Of a stretch of 64,000 nucleotides of DNA, positions 34,901 to 42,300 are shown one piece after another (the stretch's first letter is position 1; each line of letters starts with the position of its first letter). This DNA is from a virus. The DNA lies in the IMG/VR virus record IMGVR_UViG_3300034356_001764, positions 1 through 64,000 of that record, one strand, 5' to 3'. The notes below the pieces were generated by a model that was not told the DNA's origin, made no database searches, and saw only the letters and a list, made by a program, of their open reading frames with translations. Position numbers and translations under genes: made by a program.

Positions 34901-37474
34901 AATTCCACCTGTTGCCGTTGCTGTAGTTATTGCAGCATCTTTTGTTGTATTGATTCCAGCTAAGATAGGTCTTGTACCTGTTACAATATATGATAATGCA
35001 TCAAGAATTGAACCACCTGCAGAATAATAAGTTGTTAATGCAGCATCATAAGTAACAGCTGCAGCTTGACCAACAACAGCTCCTGCAACAGCAATAGGAT
35101 ATATAGTTAAACCTGTGGCATCTGATGCATAACCTGGTGCTGTAAAGTTTGCAAGTTTTTTATCATACTTTCCAATAAATGAAATTATTGCTTCTGCAAT
35201 ACCAAGTAGGAACATAGGCAAAACAGTAAGATCAGAAAATAATTTAAACTTAGGATGTTGATTGGGTTCAATAAATCTTTGAGTTGATGCTCCTCTTAAA
35301 TATCCATAAAGCTTAAGTTCAGTTCCTGATAAAAATGGAGTTTTAAAACTTGTATCTGGAGAATGAAAACTTACAAAATCTGATGGAACATTCTGATCAA
35401 AAACACTATCATTATCATTAGGATTTGGAATTCTTATATAAGGATCAATAAAATTTCTATTATGATCACTACCACCTGTTGAATTATAAAAAGGTTTAAT
35501 AGTATTAAATGGATAATTTGCATACATGCCTTTTCTTGGAGCTGCTGGATTACTCACCTGCCCAACAATATCATATGTTCTAAAATTGTTAAGCATTCCC
35601 TTAGCAATGATAGACTTATTACCCTCTCTTGATCCTCTTAAGATCTCATAACCAACAATACCAGGAATATCATTACCTTCATTATCTTTTGGATATGTAA
35701 TATTTTCAAAGAAAACTCCAAGCAATCTAATTTTTAATTCATTAGGTTGATTGCTTAATGTTGGTTTAAAATGATTAGTAAGTTTATTTGCACTTGGATC
35801 TAAACAGTTATCCGGAAACTTATGATGTCTGATATTATCACCACATAGATCATAAGTATTACTTGGTTGATTGTAAAAGCCTGTCCAACATTGAGCACTT
35901 GTATTCCAAATTTCTGGTTTATCATCAGGATACTGTTCAGTAGATTCCCAGTAACCCATGTTTCCAACTGCAATTACTGTACCTCCGTCATCTGTTGTAG
36001 TTGATAACCCACTTGGTATTGTTCCTATTGAAGCAGTATTAAATACTTCAAATACATTATCACTTGCACTTAATGCATTTTGATTAAAACTTATTCCAGT
36101 TTCTGGTAATCCATTGTATAATCCTGGAGCTCTTCCTGGAATATGATAAGAAGATGATTTATCACCTGTATCATATACCCATCTAATAAAGAAACAATAA
36201 ACTTCATCTCTTAAGTAACTTGCCTTATTTCCACTTTTTACATAATAGTCAGAAGGATATTCAACTGAAGCCCACTTGGCTGTAATTAGATTAGCTAATG
36301 GTTGGTAGTTAAAATCAAATTTAGAAGTAGGTCCAACTCTCAGTAAGTAATTATTTACTTCAGATATCTGATCAGATTTTTCAAAAACTGGTGTCTGAAT
36401 TGGAAGCTGCTCTAGTGGTACAGTTATTAAATCTTCTTTTATTTGATCTAAAGCAATAACATTTGTTCTAGTAGAATATATACCAACTTGTCTTGCAACA
36501 GTTCCTTGGTTTATATTTTGTACAATGACCAAGATAAACTCATCAAAGTTTACACTGTCAGCTTCTACTTCAAGTACAAGTGAACCTTGTAAATCTTGAG
36601 GAGTCCAAATTTGTTGGTTGTTACTTTGAGAAAAATAGTCTGTAACTTTTTGACCTTTAATGCTATAAGCAATAACTGCAAAGTAAGTTCCATTTCTTAA
36701 TGTACCACCTTGATTACCAAGTGTTAAATTAAGACATGGTGTCTCCATTAATCTTGCTAATCTAATTTTATCACAATCTAACTGATTAATATCAACACAT
36801 GTAATGCAACCTATTGGATGGCCAGAAGGCCAAACATCTGGTTGTGTTTCTGATACACCAGTTTCATCAGTACAAATTTGTTTCCATTTTACTCCTGGCC
36901 ACAAAAGTAGATTTACACCATTTGAGTAATAATTAATATTTACTTGTCCCACCCAACTATAGTTAGCAGCTGGCCAAGTTTGAGGATCTCCTACATTTAA
37001 AACTCTATCTGGATTTAATGCATCTGCAAAATATACTTGCCAAGTACAATCTTCTTTCTCTCTTGAAGCTCCGCTTATTAAATATCTTTTATCAAACTTA
37101 AGACATGCATCTTGTACAATAGGTCTGTAAACACAAGTATCAGTTTCTAGTAAACCAATCTCTGACATAACAGGTATACCAGTTGAATCATGACCTGCTG
37201 TAAACACTATCCACTTATCTGAGAATAATTGTATAGTGCCAATAATGTATTTGTCTACTGCAATTGCAGGCATTGTTAAACCTGCTGTTGCACATAGAAT
37301 ATTAGATTGCTCATTAGAAAGGGTTCCAATATTACCCTCATCTGTATTATTTGTTGCATTTCTAGCATGTGTCCACATTCCTTCTCCTACAAAAGAAGGG
37401 TCAGAATCTTTGTTCATCCCCTTAGAAAAACTACGGGTGACGTTCTGTGTTGTATTTTGTAAACCTTTTGCCAT
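31976..37474 (-). CDS. Tail muzzle/nozzle protein (very large tail structural protein)
   Basis: An 1832-residue, beta-rich, Tyr/Asn/Gly/Pro-rich protein with no signal peptide. The chosen start is ATG 37474, which overlaps the upstream stop as TAATG, the same coupling used elsewhere in this operon. The frame can be extended by 11 codons but only to a TTG. The opening contains RSFSKGMNKDSDPSFVGEGM followed by WTHARNATNNT, typical of tail nozzle proteins that begin by listing assembly-state residues (P22 gp10 / T7 gp12 type and the crAss-like muzzle). It directly follows three connector-type genes, which fits a tail-barrel component. The C-terminal RKKFRHYLNYITLRKEISG segment may contact the rest of the tail. 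The name is inferred from position, size and the opening motif. Confidence 0.7.
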   Translation of the reverse strand: MAKGLQNTTQNVTRSFSKGMNKDSDPSFVGEGMWTHARNATNNTDEGNIGTLSNEQSNILCATAGLTMPAIAVDKYIIGTIQLFSDKWIVFTAGHDSTGIPVMSEIGLLETDTCVYRPIVQDACLKFDKRYLISGASREKEDCTWQVYFADALNPDRVLNVGDPQTWPAANYSWVGQVNINYYSNGVNLLLWPGVKWKQICTDETGVSETQPDVWPSGHPIGCITCVDINQLDCDKIRLARLMETPCLNLTLGNQGGTLRNGTYFAVIAYSIKGQKVTDYFSQSNNQQIWTPQDLQGSLVLEVEADSVNFDEFILVIVQNINQGTVARQVGIYSTRTNVIALDQIKEDLITVPLEQLPIQTPVFEKSDQISEVNNYLLRVGPTSKFDFNYQPLANLITAKWASVEYPSDYYVKSGNKASYLRDEVYCFFIRWVYDTGDKSSSYHIPGRAPGLYNGLPETGISFNQNALSASDNVFEVFNTASIGTIPSGLSTTTDDGGTVIAVGNMGYWESTEQYPDDKPEIWNTSAQCWTGFYNQPSNTYDLCGDNIRHHKFPDNCLDPSANKLTNHFKPTLSNQPNELKIRLLGVFFENITYPKDNEGNDIPGIVGYEILRGSREGNKSIIAKGMLNNFRTYDIVGQVSNPAAPRKGMYANYPFNTIKPFYNSTGGSDHNRNFIDPYIRIPNPNDNDSVFDQNVPSDFVSFHSPDTSFKTPFLSGTELKLYGYLRGASTQRFIEPNQHPKFKLFSDLTVLPMFLLGIAEAIISFIGKYDKKLANFTAPGYASDATGLTIYPIAVAGAVVGQAAAVTYDAALTTYYSAGGSILDALSYIVTGTRPILAGINTTKDAAITTATATGGISASGDEYTYTVPKLDYLPIPLRILGGLNQALYYFSEGANIAADIIRAIIPYTQYASQMIAHGFYSDMRSPSSTKLFRFKIEDSSYIRDNIMQMPGYYNVAGTFRSYSINNLKRSDTVVIRTEAGPNYAGPYIGGAIGPNYIIESSRYVDQSLTTLGNIQQNGLVDPLTLNPYIPNPNVGPNFEIVDANFTLPIASHYAAMKVRIQNQYGQLQSIKQIVITPCEQKFDYNTLSNWGPYNQCGSCNLAVILKKINISPIFFGGDVYVNRYTEKNSMFFFYDWLYGQPDGFEYNYAIHQMIPEPRFYVNSRKYEVSDLGPSNWNSPVPGTGAFPTRFYRMDHGPTPTNPGYDYTNDTAGDYPGVFRPKDSFFYLAVSSVRDFFVESDVIVDYREAGDNEWEKHYDPYRYTELARMFEINPENITRGNTFRYDYSLSVSKLYNQYFSSGNLQNRYYNPNVSQLCYTYFPDRIYYSLQQQDESFKDSWFIFLPNNYREFKSQISGVKSINKSGLFITFKNDSPQMFQGVDTLQTDLGTKITIGDGGLFSQPGQSVSNADKPYEYGSSQNRLAVISTPAGLFYASQNQGKIFSYAGGLKEISQVGLKWWYSLFLKCKLTTQFPDYPWKDNPVAGVGVQAVYDNENSILYFTKKDYIVKDGIDLDRVDYVPLVVDCRQMIKGKGYKKGQGDFFTLDGRGRYLLGDPTIFESASWTASYDPKNEMWISFHDWHPDLVMPSKTVFLTTKKNSFWKHNYVCNSYCNFYGKDYPFEIETPIITGQSPTVVKSFEYILESYKRAANCVDQFHVLDNNFDTAIIYNSEQVSGYLNLNVFPKNNITLSLEYPKFNPSIPIIIRDTVVGLPGFDILFSKEENKYRFNQFWDVTRDRGEFPLGSGYPPTGPLVPGTTELLGNYPEEIAWITLPDGYRRELNLTSLDYNKAELQRKKFRHYLNYITLRKEISGSVNMIVKVVNSKNQASLR

Positions 37475-38517
37475 TACATTAGTCTTGAAGTTCCTACTCT
37501 TCTCCAATATGGATCATTTGGACTATAACTTTTAAACATATCATAGTATTTTGCATACTGTGCTCTTCTGTTTGTCCACCATACTTTTTCCATTTCTCTA
37601 AAGTTTGGTGTATTAACTAAACTTAGTGCTGCATTTCTTGCTGCTCTAAACTCTGGAATAATAAGCTGTAGCTTTTGAGCCATGTCTTCTCCATTGAGAG
37701 CTAAGTTCTCTATGATTCTTTTCTTCAATGCATACTCATAGTAGTCATTAATCAATTCATGATTAGGAACCATTAGATTATTATTCTCATCCGTCAACTC
37801 TCCCTGGTAGTTTATATAAACATGACCCGTTTGAAAAGTTGTATATAAGTAATTGTCTTTTAACCAACCTTGATTAGCTGTATTGTAATAAAGATTTGGG
37901 CATTCACAATCTATGTTCTGACTCTGCTTCATTCTTAGAGGAACTAAAGATTTATAAACTCTTGATTGAACCGGATTAATTACTTGGATAATTTCATACT
38001 GATCACCTTTACAGTTCATGAATACTCTTGGAGCAATACATGTATCCCCGTAAGGATTATTTGGATCATACTCAGTTGGTATTGGATCTACTATAGGATG
38101 ATTAAGATCACATGCAGCAGTCTTGTTACATGGATTAGAATTACATGTTCTACAATTAACTGTAGGAGCTACACACTGATCTACTGTAGCTGGAAATTCT
38201 CTGTAAGGAATCTCTTGAATATTAGTTCCAGAAACTTGTCCACCATAACCGGTCATAACAGTATATTCACCACACACCATTCCATAGTTCCATACATAGA
38301 AATCATCAGGAAGTTTAACTTTTCCATGACAAACTTCTAATACAACTTCCTTAGTTTGATTTATTCTTAAACCAAGATCATAATTTAACCTGCGGGCAAC
38401 TTTAATTAATTGCTGAGGTTCAATCATGTTCTCTAAGGCTAGAGTATTTAAGTCAATACTAACATCTTCTAATAAAGAATCAAATGTCCGGTATTTTAGT
38501 GTGTAATTGAAATCCAT
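37474..38517 (-). CDS. Head-tail connector / ring protein
   Basis: A 347-residue protein, one-base TAATG overlaps on both sides. The N-terminal half begins DFNYTLKYRTFDSLLEDVSID and includes LIKVARRLNYDLGLRINQTK and VKLPDDFYVWNY, as in crAss-like connector proteins whose helical domain is followed by a beta domain. A Cys-rich insertion (CRTCNSNPCNKTAACD and later CECPN, about residues 120-215) may bind metal or form disulphides. The C-terminal helix contains LINDYYEYALKKRIIENLALNGED, then an aromatic tail (MEKVWWTNRRAQYAKYYDMF). A ring between portal and tail is the expected location. Family assignment is by resemblance and synteny. Confidence 0.65.
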   Translation of the reverse strand: MDFNYTLKYRTFDSLLEDVSIDLNTLALENMIEPQQLIKVARRLNYDLGLRINQTKEVVLEVCHGKVKLPDDFYVWNYGMVCGEYTVMTGYGGQVSGTNIQEIPYREFPATVDQCVAPTVNCRTCNSNPCNKTAACDLNHPIVDPIPTEYDPNNPYGDTCIAPRVFMNCKGDQYEIIQVINPVQSRVYKSLVPLRMKQSQNIDCECPNLYYNTANQGWLKDNYLYTTFQTGHVYINYQGELTDENNNLMVPNHELINDYYEYALKKRIIENLALNGEDMAQKLQLIIPEFRAARNAALSLVNTPNFREMEKVWWTNRRAQYAKYYDMFKSYSPNDPYWRRVGTSRLM

Positions 38518-39179
38518 TATCTAAGTGCATTTTGACTATCATCAGGTCCATCTGTTGGAATTGATATAGCCATGGTTAATTCTTTTATTACAAACTGTTC
38601 AACTTCAGAGAATAAATACTCTGGAATAGCAAATGCTGTATCTTGAAATACCTCACACTCATCTGAATCACATGTCTCTAATGCGCCTTCAAAGATTGCC
38701 TCTATTCTGATAGCATCCCAATCAATGTTTGGACAATACAAGTATCCATTAAGATACCAGAAGTATGGTCTCTTATTATATTTGAATGTACTAGATTTAG
38801 TAATTGATATCCAAGTACCAGGTTCTGTTCTAAACATTTCAATAGATCCATCTATAGAAGATACAGTACGTATAATAGGTCCAAACATACCAGCTAATAT
38901 AGTTGGCAGTTTTTCTTTAGATCTTTTAAAATAACATTCAGAATATACTCCTACACACCCTGCCTCAACTTTATCTACATCAATAAGTTCTATATAAGGT
39001 AACACCTTAAATATAGAGCTCATCTTCATTAGTCTAAATTGATTGTCTTCTCTTTTTATCAAAGTCTTTGCATACTTAATAAGTGAAAAGTAAATAACCC
39101 TGTCTGTTAAAAACGGGTCTTCCTTTACTGCCTTTAAAGTATTTCTTACTCTTGATATTGCTTCACCAACTGTTGTCAT
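38517..39179 (-). CDS. Head-tail connector / ring protein
   Basis: A 220-residue protein that starts inside the upstream stop (ATGA overlap) and hands over to the next gene with TAATG. The helical opening TVGEAISRVRNTLKAVKEDP resembles adaptor proteins of short-tailed phages, whose N-terminal helices bind the portal. The middle is beta-rich and includes WISITKSSTFKYNKRPYFWY and LYCPNIDWDAIRIEAIFEGA. The C-terminus (VEQFVIKELTMAISIP) is helical. In crAss-like phages genes of this size sit between capsid and muzzle genes and form rings under the portal. Probable adaptor; no catalytic motif. Confidence 0.65.
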   Translation of the reverse strand: MTTVGEAISRVRNTLKAVKEDPFLTDRVIYFSLIKYAKTLIKREDNQFRLMKMSSIFKVLPYIELIDVDKVEAGCVGVYSECYFKRSKEKLPTILAGMFGPIIRTVSSIDGSIEMFRTEPGTWISITKSSTFKYNKRPYFWYLNGYLYCPNIDWDAIRIEAIFEGALETCDSDECEVFQDTAFAIPEYLFSEVEQFVIKELTMAISIPTDGPDDSQNALR

Positions 39180-39757
39180 AGGTCAAACTCATTATAGTTT
39201 TCAAGGGCCTTTATGGTCTCCTTAAGTTTAATTTCTTTGTATACTGCTTTGTTGTATGCTAACTTCAACCTTTGAGTTGCATCTACAACAACATATGTGT
39301 TCCAGTTTTCTGGATAAGTCTTAGCTACAGTTCTTTTAAAGTCTCTACAAGCTGTAAACCCCCAGTACTCTCTATTGCGCATTCTATGTTTTGGAGCATA
39401 ATTAGTAAAAAAAATCTTTGCTAGCTTACCATCTGTTTCCCAGTTCTTGTTAGTAACTGTTACTCCATACTTCCTGGACTTAGCAAAGTCAACATTTGTT
39501 TTCTTACTTTGTTGACATGTTCCAATAAAAAGCCACCCTAATGATTCTGGTAATTGTACACCATCTCTAGTATCTATAACTCCTTGAAATATTGCATTGT
39601 TGAATTTTCTCATGATCTCTTTCAACAACTTATAATCCAAGTTTTTATACTTAGGATACTTTTTTTTAAAATCTTTTACAAGCTTTGGATTAAACACATT
39701 CAATACATCTGGTCTAAACCTAGCTCCTTTAACATCAGGATTATTAAATTCCCTCAT
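39176..39757 (-). CDS. Conserved connector-region protein
   Basis: A 193-residue basic protein, first gene of the tail block after a terminator. Sequence features include KKYPKYKNLDYKLLKEIMRK, RDGVQLPESLGWLFIGTC, and TDGKLAKIFFTNYAPKHRMRN. I associate this pattern with a conserved crAss-like protein encoded next to the ring proteins. Many Lys/Arg and aromatic residues are consistent with contact with DNA or with an acidic partner. It is coupled to the next gene by a four-base overlap. Exact role unknown; a structural or assembly function is likely from its place. Confidence 0.55.
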   Translation of the reverse strand: MREFNNPDVKGARFRPDVLNVFNPKLVKDFKKKYPKYKNLDYKLLKEIMRKFNNAIFQGVIDTRDGVQLPESLGWLFIGTCQQSKKTNVDFAKSRKYGVTVTNKNWETDGKLAKIFFTNYAPKHRMRNREYWGFTACRDFKRTVAKTYPENWNTYVVVDATQRLKLAYNKAVYKEIKLKETIKALENYNEFDL

Positions 39758-39786
39758 AATAATATACTAAAAATAAATGACTTTAG

Positions 39787-39794
39787 CAAATATA
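39787..39794 (-). promoter_or_regulatory. Candidate Bacteroidota-type promoter (-7 element TATATTTG)
   Basis: The minus strand reads TATATTTG, matching the Bacteroidota -7 consensus TAnnTTTG. A TTG lies about 20 bases upstream, inside the terminator stem. It is 30 bases from the ATG of the 193-residue gene and directly follows a terminator, so it could restart transcription of the connector-muzzle-cargo block. Confidence 0.5.
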
Positions 39795-39800
39795 GGTATA

Positions 39801-39826
39801 AAACAAAACCCCCACAAGTGTGAGGG
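39801..39826 (-). terminator. Rho-independent terminator after the small fibre-like gene
   Basis: Minus-strand RNA forms CCCTCAC-ACTT-GTGGGGG (seven pairs, one of them G-U) followed by UUUUGUUUU. It lies about 45 bases past the stop of the 227-residue gene and separates the capsid/fibre block from the tail block. Confidence 0.75.
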
Positions 39827-39870
39827 CTTTGCCGTTGTTGTTACAGAAACCAACAAACCTGCAACACTCT

Positions 39871-40554
39871 TTAACCAATTATAGTAATTCTTATTCTGAC
39901 AGGTAAATCAAGATCAACAGGTGGCGGATCAAACGCAGGAAATATACCTATGTCACCTGAGAGATCTATACCAATGCCTGTTTTATCGTTATGTGTGAAT
40001 TCTATCCATGCATTTTCATCAATATTAAACCAATAACCTTGAATTATTAAATCTACTACTGTTGGTACAGCAGTTAAAGTACCATCACATCCTACTGTAG
40101 GAATTCCACAAGGAGAATACACAGTATTAAGAATTGTTATTTGTTGATTAGGATTACCATCTGGTAAAGTTTCTTCATAAACAAATTTTCTAAGTAAAGG
40201 TGTTTCAGTAGCTACTGTATAAGTTGTTGTAGTACCAACTGTTACAGGAGTAACATCAATACCATTACCTGCTGCTACAATGGTAATAGGAACTAAACTT
40301 GCAAGATTACAGAAATAACCAACTATATCTTCTAATGCAAGATTTATTGCAGAATTTTGAATAACTACAGTATCATCACCACATTCTAAATCTGGACCTG
40401 TATATACAATACATTCAGCATCAAATACTTCAGAACACGGTTGTCTGTCTGGACATCCTACTGGTGTAGGACATGGTGCCGGTGATGTCAACATTGTGTC
40501 TTGACATCCGCACTTTGGTTTACTGCATCCGCAGTTTGTACATGTTGTTGCCAT
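39871..40554 (-). CDS. Small head-fibre or capsid-surface protein
   Basis: A 227-residue protein. The N-terminus is very Cys-rich (TCTNCGCSKPKCGC, residues 4-17) and may bind zinc. A motif CIVYTGPDLECGDD follows, which matches CVIWQGPDIPC in the 568-residue protein encoded just upstream. The remainder is Thr/Val/Pro/Gly-rich beta sequence without enzyme motifs. The shared motif suggests a common attachment domain on the capsid, with this protein a shorter fibre or cap. It is the last gene before a terminator. Confidence 0.55.
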   Translation of the reverse strand: MATTCTNCGCSKPKCGCQDTMLTSPAPCPTPVGCPDRQPCSEVFDAECIVYTGPDLECGDDTVVIQNSAINLALEDIVGYFCNLASLVPITIVAAGNGIDVTPVTVGTTTTYTVATETPLLRKFVYEETLPDGNPNQQITILNTVYSPCGIPTVGCDGTLTAVPTVVDLIIQGYWFNIDENAWIEFTHNDKTGIGIDLSGDIGIFPAFDPPPVDLDLPVRIRITIIG

Positions 40555-40560
40555 AATATT

Positions 40561-42267
40561 TTATTTACAAGGTTCAGGACTTGGGATTGATATTGTACAT
40601 GGAGATATATATCCCATAATGCCATCTATACCTAGCATAAATCCTCCAACTTCATCTTCATCATTTGCATTGCAACTATATGGATAATTTTCAGTTGCAC
40701 TAAATGATAAATCTACACTCTGAACACCAGGTGTTGGATTACCATTTACTAATGATCCAGCACTTCTAAGAAACTTAGGAACTTGATCACCACTAGATAC
40801 GTGAGAAATTATATAATTTAAAGGACATGTATCATATGCTCCAGATCCACCTAGTGCAGTACTTTCTTCATTATCTTTAACTAAAGTTGCAAATAATACT
40901 CCTGTTGGTAATACAGATATACTAAATAAACTTGTAAGTACAGAACTATCTGATCCAGTATCAATTGATCTAAATGCAAACTTCCATCCATTATAAGCAT
41001 TACCATCTAAACTAATTCCTGCAGGTAATACTTCAACTGGAATAACTGAATCAGGTAAACCTGTTCCAGCATTATAATTCCAACTTATACCACCAGCAGC
41101 ATTTGTCAATACTCCTCCATCTCCTGTACAAGGCGCAACTGTAGTTATATTAAGATAACTGTTAACGCCTGTTTTAAGTGTATATTGTAATGGTAAACCA
41201 GTATCTGGATTATTAAGTGGTACTGTTACTTGTCCTCTAAAATAAATTACATTTCCAATTCTTCTACACTCAGGTCTTTTAATTGAAGATGGATCTGCTG
41301 TATTATAAAACTCAAAACCATTTAACGGCCACCATCCACTATCTTGTATCTCTGCAGATAATACTCCTGCAGTATAAGTAAGATCAATTGTGTTAGTATC
41401 TTGAACTGTTAAAGCTAATGTTTGAAGATAAGTATATATATCACATATTGCAATCCAAATATTTTTAATTGCATTTGCTACTGTACTTTCTGCAGTCAAT
41501 GAAGGATTATTAACCCATGAGCCTGCGTAGTAGGTAGAGAATGATTGTACTGGAGAATCTCCGGCAGCTATTGAAGCTAATGAAGCATCACCATCTGCAA
41601 TACATTGAGATAATACAGAACTTATTATTTGTGCAGGTGTACCTGTTGCAGACAATAAACTACAGTATCCAAGTATATCATCATTCATTAATGCATTAAG
41701 AACCTGGTCTAATGGGTAATTGCCTGCTGGTAAAATACAATCAGCTGGAATACTTGGTAAAGTATAAACAGGAAGATTATCAATTTGATATTGTAAATCT
41801 ACTAATGTATCATTAACTATAACAAGTTCATTATTAATAGCAGCTATCTGATCAATTATAGTACAAACTCTATTTGCAATCATTTGAACATAATCAACTA
41901 ACTGCATTGTAGTTTGTATACCTTCAATAAAACAAGGAGCTACTGAAACTACACAATCTGGACATCCTGCTGTTTTTACTACATCTGAAGGAATACCATT
42001 AAGTTCACAAATTCTTGTGATAAGTAATTGAATTAAACCTTTAAAATCTGTTGGTGCACAACCAGTTAAATCCAAACATGAAAGATCATAATTTGTAACA
42101 TTCAACTGATCCATAATAGCACACAGCTCTGTAGCTAGTTTAAATACAACATCAGATACTGTATCACCACTACATAAATTAATGCATGGAATATCTGGGC
42201 CCTGCCAAATAACACAGTTACTTGAAATTGGACTACAGGGTCTATTATCTAAATTTAAAGGTTTCAT
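40561..42267 (-). CDS. Head-fibre / appendage protein
   Basis: A 568-residue protein. The N-terminal region (about 1-90) has CVIWQGPDIPCINLCSGD, a motif shared with the neighbouring 227-residue protein, and two further Cys pairs, suggesting an attachment domain. A helical section follows with VQMIANRVCTIIDQIAAINN and VNDTLVDLQYQIDNL, likely a trimeric coiled coil. The second half resembles a fibre tip: GWWPLNGFEFYNT, CRRIGNVIYFRGQV and a beta-rich end. Such layout is typical of trimeric phage fibres. Host receptor or glycan binding is possible but not shown. Confidence 0.6.
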   Translation of the reverse strand: MKPLNLDNRPCSPISSNCVIWQGPDIPCINLCSGDTVSDVVFKLATELCAIMDQLNVTNYDLSCLDLTGCAPTDFKGLIQLLITRICELNGIPSDVVKTAGCPDCVVSVAPCFIEGIQTTMQLVDYVQMIANRVCTIIDQIAAINNELVIVNDTLVDLQYQIDNLPVYTLPSIPADCILPAGNYPLDQVLNALMNDDILGYCSLLSATGTPAQIISSVLSQCIADGDASLASIAAGDSPVQSFSTYYAGSWVNNPSLTAESTVANAIKNIWIAICDIYTYLQTLALTVQDTNTIDLTYTAGVLSAEIQDSGWWPLNGFEFYNTADPSSIKRPECRRIGNVIYFRGQVTVPLNNPDTGLPLQYTLKTGVNSYLNITTVAPCTGDGGVLTNAAGGISWNYNAGTGLPDSVIPVEVLPAGISLDGNAYNGWKFAFRSIDTGSDSSVLTSLFSISVLPTGVLFATLVKDNEESTALGGSGAYDTCPLNYIISHVSSGDQVPKFLRSAGSLVNGNPTPGVQSVDLSFSATENYPYSCNANDEDEVGGFMLGIDGIMGYISPCTISIPSPEPCK

Positions 42268-42281
42268 ACTTCTACTGTTAT

Positions 42282-42295
42282 TATAATATACAAAT
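42282..42295 (-). promoter_or_regulatory. Candidate phage promoter or start-region element
   Basis: The plus-strand 14-mer TATAATATACAAAT is identical to the one before the scaffold gene. On the minus strand it reads ATTTGTATATTATA. It lies 15 bases from the fibre gene ATG, close for a promoter. Confidence 0.4.
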
Positions 42296-42300
42296 TATTA

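Noticed and set aside
37475-37507. Longer start for the muzzle gene (11 more residues)
   Set aside because: The extension would begin at TTG and overlap the previous gene by 34 bases. ATG 37474 forms the TAATG overlap used elsewhere in this operon.
37966-38340. Plus-strand ORF of 124 residues
   Set aside because: It is antisense to the connector gene at 37474-38517, with Ile/Ser/Thr-rich composition and no recognisable domain.
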